Origin: Rhodobacteraceae bacterium CCMM004
Lineage (GTDB): Bacteria > Pseudomonadota > Alphaproteobacteria > Rhodobacterales > Rhodobacteraceae
DNA length: 64,000 bases
Direction: 5' to 3'
Assembly (NCBI GenBank): GCA_004005435.1
Contig: RZWH01000002.1
Span: 865,228-929,227 of the forward strand
Shown here: piece by piece, positions 8,019 to 18,376 of the stretch
Layout: each line of letters begins with the position of its first letter
Numbering within the stretch: position 1 is the first letter of the stretch
Notes under the pieces: generated by a model
Database searches by the model: none
What the model saw: the letters and a program-made list of their open reading frames with translations, nothing else
What the model was told of the DNA's origin: nothing
Position numbers and translations under genes: made by a program

Positions 8019-9251
8019 ATGGTGCATTCACAGTTTTTCCGCCTCGTCGACCGCCTGGTCCGGCGGGGGCGTTTGACGGTGACACTTGCCGACGGCACGA
8101 CGCGCCGCTTCGGCCCCGGCGAGGGCGGCCCCAACGTCGCCGTCCGCTTTGCCGACCCGGCCCTGCCGCGCAAGATCCTGACCGCGCCGGACCTGGCCGT
8201 GGGCGAGGCCTACATGGACGAACGCCTGCTGATCGAGGACGACGACCTGCGCGGGTTCCTGGAGCTCTTGGTGATGAACCGCGACGAGAGCGTGCACCCG
8301 GCGCTGGACCTGCACTATCGGCTCCAGCGGATCGTCCGCGGGCTCAAGCAGCGCAACCCGGCGTTCCGCGCGCGGCAGAACGTGGCGCATCACTACGACC
8401 TGTCGTCGGACCTCTACGATCTGTTCCTCGACGCCGACCGGCAGTATTCCTGCGCTTATTTCCAGCACCCCGACGACACGCTGGAGCAGGCCCAGGCGCA
8501 GAAAAAGGCGCACATTGCCGGCAAGCTCCGGCTGGAGCCGGGGATGCGCATCCTCGACATCGGCTGCGGCTGGGGCGGCATGGCGCTGACCCTGGCGCAG
8601 GACCATGGTGCGCAGGTGGTCGGCGTGACCCTGAGCGAGGAACAGCACCGCCTGGCCCGCGAACGGGTGGTGCGCGCCGGTCTGGAGGACCGCATCGACA
8701 TCCGCCTGTCGGATTACCGCAAAGTTGCCGAGCGGTTCGACCGCATCGTGTCGGTGGGCATGTTCGAGCATGTGGGCGTGCCGCACTACGACGAGTATTT
8801 CGGCCAGGTGCACGACCTGTTGGCGCCCGACGGCGTCGCTCTGATCCACACCATCGGCCGGTCGGGTCCGCCGGGCAGCACCTCGGCCTGGATCGACAAG
8901 TACATCTTTCCCGGCGGCTATGTGCCCGCGTTGTCTGAGATGGCGGCGGCGTTCGAGAGGGCGGGCCTGGTGGCGACGGATGTGGAGGTCTGGCGGCTGC
9001 ACTATGCCGAGACGCTGCGCCACTGGCACGACCGCTTTGCCGCCAATATCGACCGGGCGCGGGCGCTCTATGACGACCGGTTCTGCCGGATGTGGCGCTA
9101 CTATCTGCTGGCCAGCGAGGCGTCGTTCCGCCACGGCCCGCAGGTTGTGTTCCAGGCGCAACTGGCCCACCACCGCGCCGCCGTGCCGATTACCCGCGAC
9201 TACCTCTACTCCGTGCCCGCCCGCGAGGGCGTGAGCCACGCGGCGGAGTAG
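8019..9251 (+). CDS. cfa: Cyclopropane-fatty-acyl-phospholipid synthase family methyltransferase
   Basis: A 410-residue SAM-dependent enzyme of the CFA synthase family, which adds a methylene group to unsaturated acyl chains of membrane phospholipids. The SAM motif I 'LDIGCGWGG' is at 179-187; 'QNVAHHYDLS' (120-129) and 'YSCAYF' (143-148) are the family's lipid-site motifs; 'VSVGMFEHVG' and 'SAWIDKYIFPGGYVPAL' follow in order. Length and order match bacterial CfaS. The start is ATG 8019 with GCGGAG a few bases upstream. It is a single-gene unit with its own promoter-like region. Rhodobacterales often carry more than one CFA-like paralogue, so the exact product is not certain. Confidence 0.92.
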   Translation: MVHSQFFRLVDRLVRRGRLTVTLADGTTRRFGPGEGGPNVAVRFADPALPRKILTAPDLAVGEAYMDERLLIEDDDLRGFLELLVMNRDESVHPALDLHYRLQRIVRGLKQRNPAFRARQNVAHHYDLSSDLYDLFLDADRQYSCAYFQHPDDTLEQAQAQKKAHIAGKLRLEPGMRILDIGCGWGGMALTLAQDHGAQVVGVTLSEEQHRLARERVVRAGLEDRIDIRLSDYRKVAERFDRIVSVGMFEHVGVPHYDEYFGQVHDLLAPDGVALIHTIGRSGPPGSTSAWIDKYIFPGGYVPALSEMAAAFERAGLVATDVEVWRLHYAETLRHWHDRFAANIDRARALYDDRFCRMWRYYLLASEASFRHGPQVVFQAQLAHHRAAVPITRDYLYSVPAREGVSHAAE

Positions 9252-9282
9252 CCGGGAGACAACCACCGGCGCTTCGCACTGA

Positions 9283-9320
9283 GGGCAGCGCCGCTCCGTG
9301 GGGGCTGGACGGCGCTGCCC
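9283..9320 (+). repeat. Gene-end hairpin, copy 1 of dispersed repeat
   Basis: GGGCAGCGCCG (9283-9293) and CGGCGCTGCCC (9310-9320) form a perfect 11-bp stem with a 16-base loop between two convergent genes. The right arm with its left flank (9303-9320) is one mismatch from the 18-base core GGCGGGACGGCGCTGCCC found at four other intergenic places. It may serve as a bidirectional terminator. Confidence 0.6.
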
Positions 9321-9377
9321 GGCCTGCCGCCGGGCCGGGGGGTATCCGCTGGGCAGTCAAATCGGCGACACGGCCGC

Positions 9378-10013
9378 TCAGAACGGCCGCGCGATGTTGC
9401 CGGAGTAAAAGAACGCGCCGAGCCCCATGGCAAAGACGACGATCCCGGCGAGGCTGTGGAGCAGCACCGCCTCGGGGAAGTTGCGCCGCACGTGGTAGGC
9501 CCAGGCAAAAGCCAAGCCACCCGAAAACGTCATCGCCGCGACGATCCAGCTCCAATACATCAGGTGCGCGAAGGAGAAGATCGCGGCGTTCAGCACCACC
9601 GGCGCCCACGTGCCCGAGGGCAAGAGCGCTCCGTAGCGGCGAAAAAACAGCGGCCGGAACACGATCTCCTGCGGCAGCGCCGACAGCAGAGGGTAGAGCA
9701 GCGCGATCGCCAGCATCAGCGACGGGTTCAGCCGCAGCAGGAGGCCCATCTGCTCGGGCGCCGTCGCCTGCACCACCGCCCAGGCCGTAGCCACGGTAAG
9801 CAGGGTGAACGCGCCGACGAACCCCCAGCCGATGCGCCCCGCCCCGTCCCACACTTCGGACCAGCGGAACCCCGGCGTGCGGTGAAGCAGTGCCAGGCCC
9901 ACCGCGGTGAAGAAGAACAGCACCGGAAACAACGCCGACGGCGGGAGCAGCACGGCCATCGCCAGAGGCGCTCCGACGAAGAAGGCGAGGAATTCCACCC
10001 AGAGGCGGGTCAT
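9378..10013 (-). CDS. CPBP family intramembrane metalloprotease
   Basis: A 211-residue, very hydrophobic protein with about six to eight membrane helices, of the CPBP (CAAX protease and bacteriocin-processing) family. Motif 1, normally EExxxR, appears as 'QEIVFR' (115-120), so the first glutamate is replaced by glutamine while the second and the arginine are kept. Motif 2 (FxxxH) is 'FSFAH' (146-150), and motif 3 has a histidine in 'LLHSLAG' (~186). The start at 10013 (MTRLWVEF) is preceded by AAAGG; an ATG at 10031 lacks a ribosome-binding site. Bacterial members act in membrane protein processing or toxin immunity; the substrate is unknown. It stands alone, convergent with cfa. Confidence 0.85.
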   Translation of the reverse strand: MTRLWVEFLAFFVGAPLAMAVLLPPSALFPVLFFFTAVGLALLHRTPGFRWSEVWDGAGRIGWGFVGAFTLLTVATAWAVVQATAPEQMGLLLRLNPSLMLAIALLYPLLSALPQEIVFRPLFFRRYGALLPSGTWAPVVLNAAIFSFAHLMYWSWIVAAMTFSGGLAFAWAYHVRRNFPEAVLLHSLAGIVVFAMGLGAFFYSGNIARPF

Positions 10014-10081
10014 TGGCAGACCTTTCGGCAAGGGACGCGCCGCACATAGGCGGCTGTGGCCCGGGGACCAGCGGGGGGCCC

Positions 10082-10109
10082 TTGCACCCGGGACTGCACC
10101 CCCTATAGA
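10082..10109 (+). promoter_or_regulatory. Candidate carB promoter
   Basis: TTGCAC (10082-10087) and TATAGA (10104-10109) are 16 bases apart, about 30 bases before the carB start. The -10 lies in the loop of a small CCCCC/GGGGG dyad. No long leader peptide or attenuator is visible. Confidence 0.5.
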
Positions 10110-10138
10110 CGGGGGCGATTTGCGCGCAGGGGACAGCG

Positions 10139-13432
<3,294 letters not shown>

Positions 13433-13436
13433 GCGG

Positions 13437-13480
13437 CAAGGCGGTTCGAACCGCCTTGCAAGGGCCTTCGAAGGCCCTTG
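13437..13480. repeat. Two adjacent perfect 22-base palindromes
   Basis: 13437-13458 and 13459-13480 are each perfect palindromes of 22 bases with TTCGAA at the centre, placed back to back 4 bases after the carB stop and about 20 bases before tdk. Both start CAAGG and end CCTTG but differ in their inner arms (GCGGTTCGAACCGC versus GGCCTTCGAAGGCC). In RNA each would fold as a stem with a TTCG-type loop. They could end or stabilise the carB transcript, or attenuate tdk. Confidence 0.75.
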
Positions 13481-13499
13481 CCCCCGACAGGAGGAGGCC

Positions 13500-14081
13500 A
13501 TGGCCAAGCTCTATTTCCACTACTCGACCATGAACGCGGGCAAGTCGACGCTGTTGCTCCAGGCGTCCCATAACTATCGCGAGCGGGGGATGGCGACCTA
13601 TCTGATGACCGCCCGCCACGACGACCGGGTGGGCGCGGGGCGCATCGGCTCGCGCATCGGCATCGGGGCCGAGGCGGACACCTACGGCCCCGACGACGAT
13701 CTCTTCGCTCGGCTCGAGGGCGAACGGGACCGGGGGCCGCTGCACTGCGCCTTCGTCGACGAGGCGCAGTTCCTGACCGCGGCGCAGGTCTGGCAACTGG
13801 CGCGCGCGGTCGACGACCTCGGCGTGCCGGTGATGTGCTACGGACTGCGCGTGGATTTCCAGGGGCGCCTCTTTCCGGGATCGGCGACGCTCCTCGCGCT
13901 GGCCGACGAGATGCGGGAGGTGCGCACGATCTGCCACTGCGGCAAGAAGGCGACGATGGTGGTGCGCCAGGACGCCGAGGGCCGCGTCCTGACCGAGGGC
14001 GCCCAGGTGCAGATCGGCGGCAACGAGACCTATGTGTCGCTCTGCCGCCGCCACTGGCGCGCCGCGACGGGGGCCTCCTGA
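13500..14081 (+). CDS. tdk: Thymidine kinase
   Basis: A 193-residue type II thymidine kinase that phosphorylates thymidine with ATP in the dTTP salvage pathway. The P-loop is 'YSTMNAGKSTLLLQ' (residues ~8-21), the Walker B/lasso region includes 'CAFVDEAQFL' (~78-87), 'CYGLRVDFQGRLFPGS' is the family's conserved middle part, and the structural zinc site is supplied by 'ICHCGKKA' and a late cysteine in 'SLCRRHW'. The start ATG at 13500 follows a strong AGGAGGA site. It lies downstream of carB, separated by two palindromic hairpins. Confidence 0.96.
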   Translation: MAKLYFHYSTMNAGKSTLLLQASHNYRERGMATYLMTARHDDRVGAGRIGSRIGIGAEADTYGPDDDLFARLEGERDRGPLHCAFVDEAQFLTAAQVWQLARAVDDLGVPVMCYGLRVDFQGRLFPGSATLLALADEMREVRTICHCGKKATMVVRQDAEGRVLTEGAQVQIGGNETYVSLCRRHWRAATGAS

Positions 14082-14213
14082 CGAGCGGAGGGCTCAGAGC
14101 CGAGGGGAGCGCCGTGCCGCCGGGGCCCCGTTTGGTGGGCACGTGACAGTCTCAAAAGCACCACCGTCGCGGCGCCTGAACCATCCTCGCCAGTCGCGCC
14201 GCCCCGGCGGGGG

Positions 14214-14231
14214 GGCGCGACGGCGCTGCCC
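14214..14231 (+). repeat. Dispersed intergenic repeat, copy 2
   Basis: GGCGCGACGGCGCTGCCC here differs at one base from the core GGCGGGACGGCGCTGCCC. It lies in the 190-base convergent gap between tdk and the hydroxyacid dehydrogenase. It sits inside GC-rich dyads (CCCCGGCGGGGG before, a CCGGGC after). Nothing else was recognised in this gap. Confidence 0.5.
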
Positions 14232-14272
14232 GGCGTGGGGGCCGGGCGAGGCGCGAGGCAGGTAGCCCGGCC

Positions 14273-15223
14273 TCAGACCGGGTTCAGCACCTCCCGCCCG
14301 TCGAAGAACGCGGCGAGGTTGTCGAGCGCCATGCGCCCCATCGCCTCTCGCACGCTCAGCGCGGCCGTCCCCAGATGCGGCAGCAGCGTGACGTTCTCCA
14401 TCCCGATCAGCGCCTGGGGCACCTCGGGCTCGCGCTCGTAGACGTCGAGCCCCGCGCCGCCGATTGTGCCCTCCTGCAAGGCCGCGACCAGGGCCGCCTC
14501 GTCCACCACGTCGCCGCGGGCAATGTTGATGAGGATGGCGTCGTCCTTCATCCCCGCCAGCACGCGGGCGTCGATCATGTGCCGGGTCTCGGGCGTCGCA
14601 GGGACCGCCAGCACGACGATGTCGGCCTCGCGCACCATCACCTCCAGCGTGTCGATCTGGTGCGCTGGCACGCCCGGATGCGGCACCCGGCTGCGGTTGT
14701 AGAACCGCACCTCCATCCCGAAACCGTAGTGGCAGCGGCGGGCGACGGCCTTGCCGATCCGCCCCATGCCGACGATGCCCACGGTCAGGCGGCCCAGGTC
14801 GCGGCCGAGGAGTTGCACCGGATGCCACCCCTCCCAGCGGCCCGCGCGCAGCATCCGCTCGCCCTCGCCCGCGCGGCGGCAGGTCATCAGGATCAGCGTC
14901 ATCGCGATGTCGGCGGTGGCGTCGGTCACGGCGCCCGGCGTGTTGGTGACCGTCAGCCCGGCGGCCCGCGCCGCGGCCACGTCGATATGGTTCACGCCCA
15001 CGCCGAAGTTCGCCATGATCCGCGCCCGGGGGCTGCCGCCGAAGGCGTCGGCCCCCAGCGCGTCGCCGATGGTCGGCAGCAGAGCGTCGTAGTCGGCCAG
15101 CGCCGCGCGGGCCTCTTCGGCGGTCAGCGGTCCCGGCGCCTCGCGCAGGGTGACGTCGTAGCGGTCGCGCGCGGCGGCCATGACGCTGTCGGGCAGGCGG
15201 CGGGTGATCAAAAGGCGCGTCAA
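14273..15223 (-). CDS. D-2-hydroxyacid dehydrogenase (glyoxylate/hydroxypyruvate reductase-like)
   Basis: A 316-residue NAD(P)-dependent enzyme of the D-isomer-specific 2-hydroxyacid dehydrogenase family. The nucleotide-binding loop is 'VGIVGMGRIGKAVARR' (~148-163); catalytic residues of the family are visible as Arg in 'NIARGDVVDE' (~235-244), Glu in 'YEREPEVP' (~262) and His in 'LLPHLGTAA' (~282). Glyoxylate/hydroxypyruvate reductase is the likeliest role, but substrate preference cannot be read. The start is TTG at 15223, overlapping the stop of the upstream tRNA-binding gene (TTGA), which suggests translational coupling. Third gene of the proC-csaA operon. Confidence 0.9.
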   Translation of the reverse strand: MTRLLITRRLPDSVMAAARDRYDVTLREAPGPLTAEEARAALADYDALLPTIGDALGADAFGGSPRARIMANFGVGVNHIDVAAARAAGLTVTNTPGAVTDATADIAMTLILMTCRRAGEGERMLRAGRWEGWHPVQLLGRDLGRLTVGIVGMGRIGKAVARRCHYGFGMEVRFYNRSRVPHPGVPAHQIDTLEVMVREADIVVLAVPATPETRHMIDARVLAGMKDDAILINIARGDVVDEAALVAALQEGTIGGAGLDVYEREPEVPQALIGMENVTLLPHLGTAALSVREAMGRMALDNLAAFFDGREVLNPV

Positions 15224-15558
15224 TGGAGCCGCCCCCCCTCGGGCACGTCATGGCCCGGACCGATCAGCACGACCTCGCCGTCGGCGTCGGGCACGCCCAG
15301 CACCAGCACCTCTGACATGACCTTGCCGATCTGGCGCGGGGGGAAGTTCACCACCGCCAGCACCTGCCGCCCCACCAGCGCCTCGGGCGTGTAGTGGCGG
15401 GTGATCTGCGCCGAGCTTTTCTTTTCGCCCAGGTCGGGGCCGAAATCGATCCACAGCTTGATCGCGGGCTTGCGCGCTTCGGGGTAGGGTTCGGCCCGGG
15501 TGACGCGGCCGACGCGGATGTCGACCTTGAGGAAGTCGTCGAAGGCGATCTGGCTCAT
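15220..15558 (-). CDS. csaA: tRNA-binding protein, CsaA family
   Basis: A 112-residue protein consisting of one tRNA-binding (EMAP/MetRS C-terminal-like) OB-fold domain. It begins 'FDDFLKVDIRVGRVTRAEPYPEARKPAIKLWIDFG', the hallmark of the family, and continues 'SSAQITRHYTPEALVGRQVLAVVNFPPRQIG'. CsaA proteins bind tRNA and have been linked to chaperone and export functions. The start ATG at 15558 overlaps the proC stop codon (ATGA), and its own stop overlaps the next start. Middle gene of a three-gene operon. Confidence 0.93.
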   Translation of the reverse strand: MSQIAFDDFLKVDIRVGRVTRAEPYPEARKPAIKLWIDFGPDLGEKKSSAQITRHYTPEALVGRQVLAVVNFPPRQIGKVMSEVLVLGVPDADGEVVLIGPGHDVPEGGRLH

Positions 15559-16364
15559 GCCCTCAGCTCCCGCGCCCGGGCCGCCGCCGCCGCCACGGTG
15601 CGGCGCATCAGGGGCGGCAGGCCGCTGTCGGGGTCCATCAGCACCTCCAGACCCGCCTGCGTGGTGCCGTTGGGCGAGGTCACGTCGCGGCGGAGCTGCG
15701 CCGGATCCGCCCCCTCCTCCAACGCGAGCACCCCCGCGCCCGCCACCGTGGCGCGCGCCAGTTGCAATGCCAGATCGGGGGCCAGACCTTCGGCCGCACC
15801 GGCCGCCGCCAGCGTTTCGATCAGGTGGAAGACATAGGCCGGGCCGGAACCCGAGACCCCGGTTACGGCGTCGATCTGGTCCTCGTCGTCCAGACGCACC
15901 ACTTCGCCGACCGCGGACAGCAGGGCCTCGGCCACGTCCAGCGCCGCCTGCCCAGGGTCGTTGGCGACGATGGCGGTGATCCCCTGGCCCACCGCCGCGG
16001 GCGTGTTGGGCATGGCGCGGACGACCGGCGTGCCGTCGCCGAAGACCTCTTCGAACCGGGCGATTGGGGTGCCCGCGGCGACCGACAGGACCGCCGTGCC
16101 GCCGCCGCCCAGGCGCGCCGCCTGCGGCAGCGCCTCGGCCATCATCTGCGGCTTGACCGCCACCAGCAGCAGCGCCGGCGCCTCGGGCACACCCTCGTTC
16201 AGGTGCACCCCGGTCCCTTGCAGCCAGTCCGACGGCGCCGGGTCCACCACCCAGACCGAGGCGGGCGGCAGCCCGTCCGCCAGCCAGCCGCGCAGCATCG
16301 CCGAGCCCATCTTGCCGCATCCGAGGAGCACCAGCCCCCGATCACGCACCGCCGTCAGATCCAT
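15555..16364 (-). CDS. proC: Pyrroline-5-carboxylate reductase
   Basis: A 269-residue enzyme that reduces pyrroline-5-carboxylate to proline with NAD(P)H, the last step of proline synthesis. The Rossmann motif is 'LVLLGCGKMGSAMLRGWL' near the N-terminus; 'RAMPNTPAAVGQG' (~115-127) and 'DAVTGVSGSGPAYVFHLIETLA' (~161-182) are the family's signature stretches; 'TSPNGTTQAGLEVL' is near the end. First gene of an operon with csaA and a hydroxyacid dehydrogenase, joined by ATGA overlaps. Confidence 0.95.
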   Translation of the reverse strand: MDLTAVRDRGLVLLGCGKMGSAMLRGWLADGLPPASVWVVDPAPSDWLQGTGVHLNEGVPEAPALLLVAVKPQMMAEALPQAARLGGGGTAVLSVAAGTPIARFEEVFGDGTPVVRAMPNTPAAVGQGITAIVANDPGQAALDVAEALLSAVGEVVRLDDEDQIDAVTGVSGSGPAYVFHLIETLAAAGAAEGLAPDLALQLARATVAGAGVLALEEGADPAQLRRDVTSPNGTTQAGLEVLMDPDSGLPPLMRRTVAAAAARARELRA

Positions 16365-16444
16365 GCCCAGCCCCCGTCCCGTCTGCCGTCGCGGAAGGCA
16401 TAGACCGGATGCGCGGGCCCCGGCAACCTGGAGCGCCGCGCGGA

Positions 16445-16948
16445 TCAGGCGCGGCCGTAAGCTTCGGCGATGGCGATTTGCATTGCCTCGTCCACCGGGC
16501 GCCCGCCCCAGGTGGCGAGCTGGAACGCGGGGTAGAAGCGTTCGGCGGCGTTCACCGACGCGGCGATCATCCGGTCGATCTGTTCCGGCACCGCCGTCTG
16601 CCCGCCGTTCAGCATCAGACCATAGCGGTAAACCATCAGCCGTTGCGCCGCCCAATAGGTGAAGGCGCCGTCCCAGCAGTGATCGTTGGTGGCGTTCAGC
16701 ACCTCATGAAGGGCGGCCATCCGATCTTCGGGCGGCTCCATCTCGAAGGTCGCGATCAGGCGCAGCGTCTCGTCGCGGCAGGACCAGGCCAGGGTGATCG
16801 AGTAGGTGCGCCACTGCCCCTCGACCGCCATCGCGATCTGGTCGTCGGCCACCCGGTCGAACTCCCAGGAATGGTGCTCGGCGATGTGCTCGACGATGTC
16901 GATGGGGTGGATTTCGTCGGTCTGCAGATACTGCTCGGAAAACGACAT
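16445..16948 (-). CDS. YbjN domain-containing protein
   Basis: A 167-residue cytosolic protein of the YbjN family. It has the conserved core 'WEFDRVADDQIAMAVEGQWRTYSITLAW' (residues ~27-54) followed by 'LRLIATFEMEPPEDR' and a helical second half. YbjN-like domains resemble type III secretion chaperone folds and have been connected to stress and motility regulation, but no enzymatic role is known. The start is ATG 16948. It stands alone, 80 bases after the proC start on the same strand. Confidence 0.85.
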   Translation of the reverse strand: MSFSEQYLQTDEIHPIDIVEHIAEHHSWEFDRVADDQIAMAVEGQWRTYSITLAWSCRDETLRLIATFEMEPPEDRMAALHEVLNATNDHCWDGAFTYWAAQRLMVYRYGLMLNGGQTAVPEQIDRMIAASVNAAERFYPAFQLATWGGRPVDEAMQIAIAEAYGRA

Positions 16949-17336
16949 GCGCGGCCTCGTGTGGTTGGACCCCGGTGGCGTGGCGCCCCCAAGGCCTGGG
17001 TGCCTGCTCAAGAGACGGCGTTGCCCCCGCCGACCTCTCACGAGATATGGTGTTGCAAGGGATCTGCCCTGTAAAGGGCTTATTTCGGGCAGGTCGCAGG
17101 AAGTTGGGGATAGCTCCCGCCAACGCCCCAGATGTGGAGGGGTTCATGCGCGCCCGAGCCGATCTGTCAACGTGGGAGGCGTGCGGAGGGAAACGCACCC
17201 TCTTGGAAAAGAGCGCGGCGCCCTCCCGCGGCGACACGCAGAACGCGCCGCCCCCATGGGGGCGGGACGGCGCTGCCCGGCCGATGGCAGGGCGGTGACG
17301 TGTGGGCGAGCCTAGTCCGCTCTCTCAACGAGTGCG
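16949..17336. other. Gene-free region upstream of the YbjN gene
   Basis: About 390 bases with no convincing gene. It holds a GC-rich leader before the YbjN gene, a weak CTGCCC...GGGCAG dyad near 17064-17092, and an exact copy of the dispersed 18-base repeat at 17261-17278. Open frames here have random-looking translations. Confidence 0.5.
17261..17278 (+). repeat. Dispersed intergenic repeat, copy 3 (exact core)
   Basis: Exact GGCGGGACGGCGCTGCCC, about 60 bases downstream of the recR stop, preceded by CCCCCATGGGGG (a perfect dyad). Its place just after a gene end is shared with the other copies. Confidence 0.6.
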
Positions 17337-17930
17337 CTAGAGCCGCTTGCGGGCCTTCAGGGCGGCGGTGATCGTGCCGTCGTCGAGATAGTCCAGCTCG
17401 CCGCCCACCGGCACGCCTTGGGCCAGCGAGGACACAGCCACGCCTGCCGCGGCGATCTCGTCGGCGATGTAGTGACCGGTGGTCTGGCCGTCGAGCGTCG
17501 CGCCCAGCGCCAGGATGACCTCCGTGACCTCCTCCTCGCCCAGCCGCGCGATCAGCTGCGGGATGCGCAGGTCCTCGGGCCCCACCGCGTCGAGCGCCGA
17601 CAGCGTGCCGCCGAGGACGTGGTAGCGCCCCTTGAACACCCCCGCCCGCTCCATCGCCCAAAGGTCGGCCACGTCCTCGACCACGCAGATCTCGCCGGTG
17701 GCGCGCCGGGGATCGGCGCAGATCTCGCAGCGGTCCTGGGTGCCCACGTTGCCGCAGACGACGCAGTCGCGGGCGCTGGCGGCGACCTCGGCCAGGGCCT
17801 GGGCGAGCGGCGCCATGAGTTGGCCGCGCTTCTTGATCAGATGCAGAACGGCACGGCGGGCCGAGCGCGGGCCGAGCCCCGGCAGCCGCGCCATCAGCGC
17901 GATCAGCTCCTCCAGGCGGTCGGCGGACAT
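17337..17930 (-). CDS. recR: Recombination mediator RecR
   Basis: A 197-residue DNA-binding protein that works with RecF/RecO to load RecA on gapped DNA. The N-terminal helix-hairpin-helix '[20 protein letters not shown]' region, the four-cysteine zinc finger '[16 protein letters not shown]' (~56-71) and the Toprim domain starting '[15 protein letters not shown]' are all in place. Length is normal. It is the last gene of dnaX-ybaB-recR, with only 4 bases between it and ybaB. Confidence 0.97.
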   Translation of the reverse strand: MSADRLEELIALMARLPGLGPRSARRAVLHLIKKRGQLMAPLAQALAEVAASARDCVVCGNVGTQDRCEICADPRRATGEICVVEDVADLWAMERAGVFKGRYHVLGGTLSALDAVGPEDLRIPQLIARLGEEEVTEVILALGATLDGQTTGHYIADEIAAAGVAVSSLAQGVPVGGELDYLDDGTITAALKARKRL

Positions 17931-17934
17931 CGGC

Positions 17935-18279
17935 TCAGAACGGGAGCTTGAACCCCGGCGGCAGGCCCATCCCCTCGGTCAACTTGGAGACCTCCTCGCG
18001 GCTCTTTTCCTTGGCCTTAGCCTGGGCGTCCTTGATGGCGGCCAGGATCAGATCCTCGACCACCTCTTTCTCCTCGGGGTTGAAGATCGACGGGTCCACA
18101 TCGAGCGCGGTCAACTCGCCCTTGGCGGTCGCCGTGGCCTTCACGAGGCCCGCACCGCTTTCGCCAACGACGGTGATGGCGGTCAGATCCTCCTGGAGCT
18201 GCTCCATCTTGCCCTGCATCTCCTGGGCGGCCTTCATCATCTTGGCCATGTCGCCCAGTCCGCCCAAACCCTTCAACAT
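17935..18279 (-). CDS. ybaB: YbaB/EbfC nucleoid-associated protein
   Basis: A 114-residue small DNA-binding protein of the YbaB/EbfC family, which forms a tweezer-like dimer. It begins '[32 protein letters not shown]', the typical helical N-terminus, followed by the beta strands '[25 protein letters not shown]'. It sits between dnaX and recR, the conserved bacterial order. Confidence 0.95.
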   Translation of the reverse strand: MLKGLGGLGDMAKMMKAAQEMQGKMEQLQEDLTAITVVGESGAGLVKATATAKGELTALDVDPSIFNPEEKEVVEDLILAAIKDAQAKAKEKSREEVSKLTEGMGLPPGFKLPF

Positions 18280-18337
18280 CGCACATCTCCTGCATCTGCG
18301 GTTGGAGCGGAGATACGTGCGGCGGCGCGACGGTGCA

Positions 18338-18376
18338 AGCGGGGGCGATTTTTCGTCGAAAAATCGCGCCCCCGCT
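18338..18376 (-). terminator. Strong hairpin just after dnaX
   Basis: A long near-perfect inverted repeat with arms AGCGGGGGCGATTTTTCG and its complement, broken by one 2-base bulge, starts at the dnaX stop codon. It has no long T-run after it, so it may slow polymerase or protect the 3' end rather than fully stop transcription into ybaB. Confidence 0.5.

Noticed and set aside
13441..13456. GGTTCGAACC resembling a tRNA T-loop
   Set aside because: It is the centre of a perfect palindrome; no acceptor or anticodon arm lies around it.
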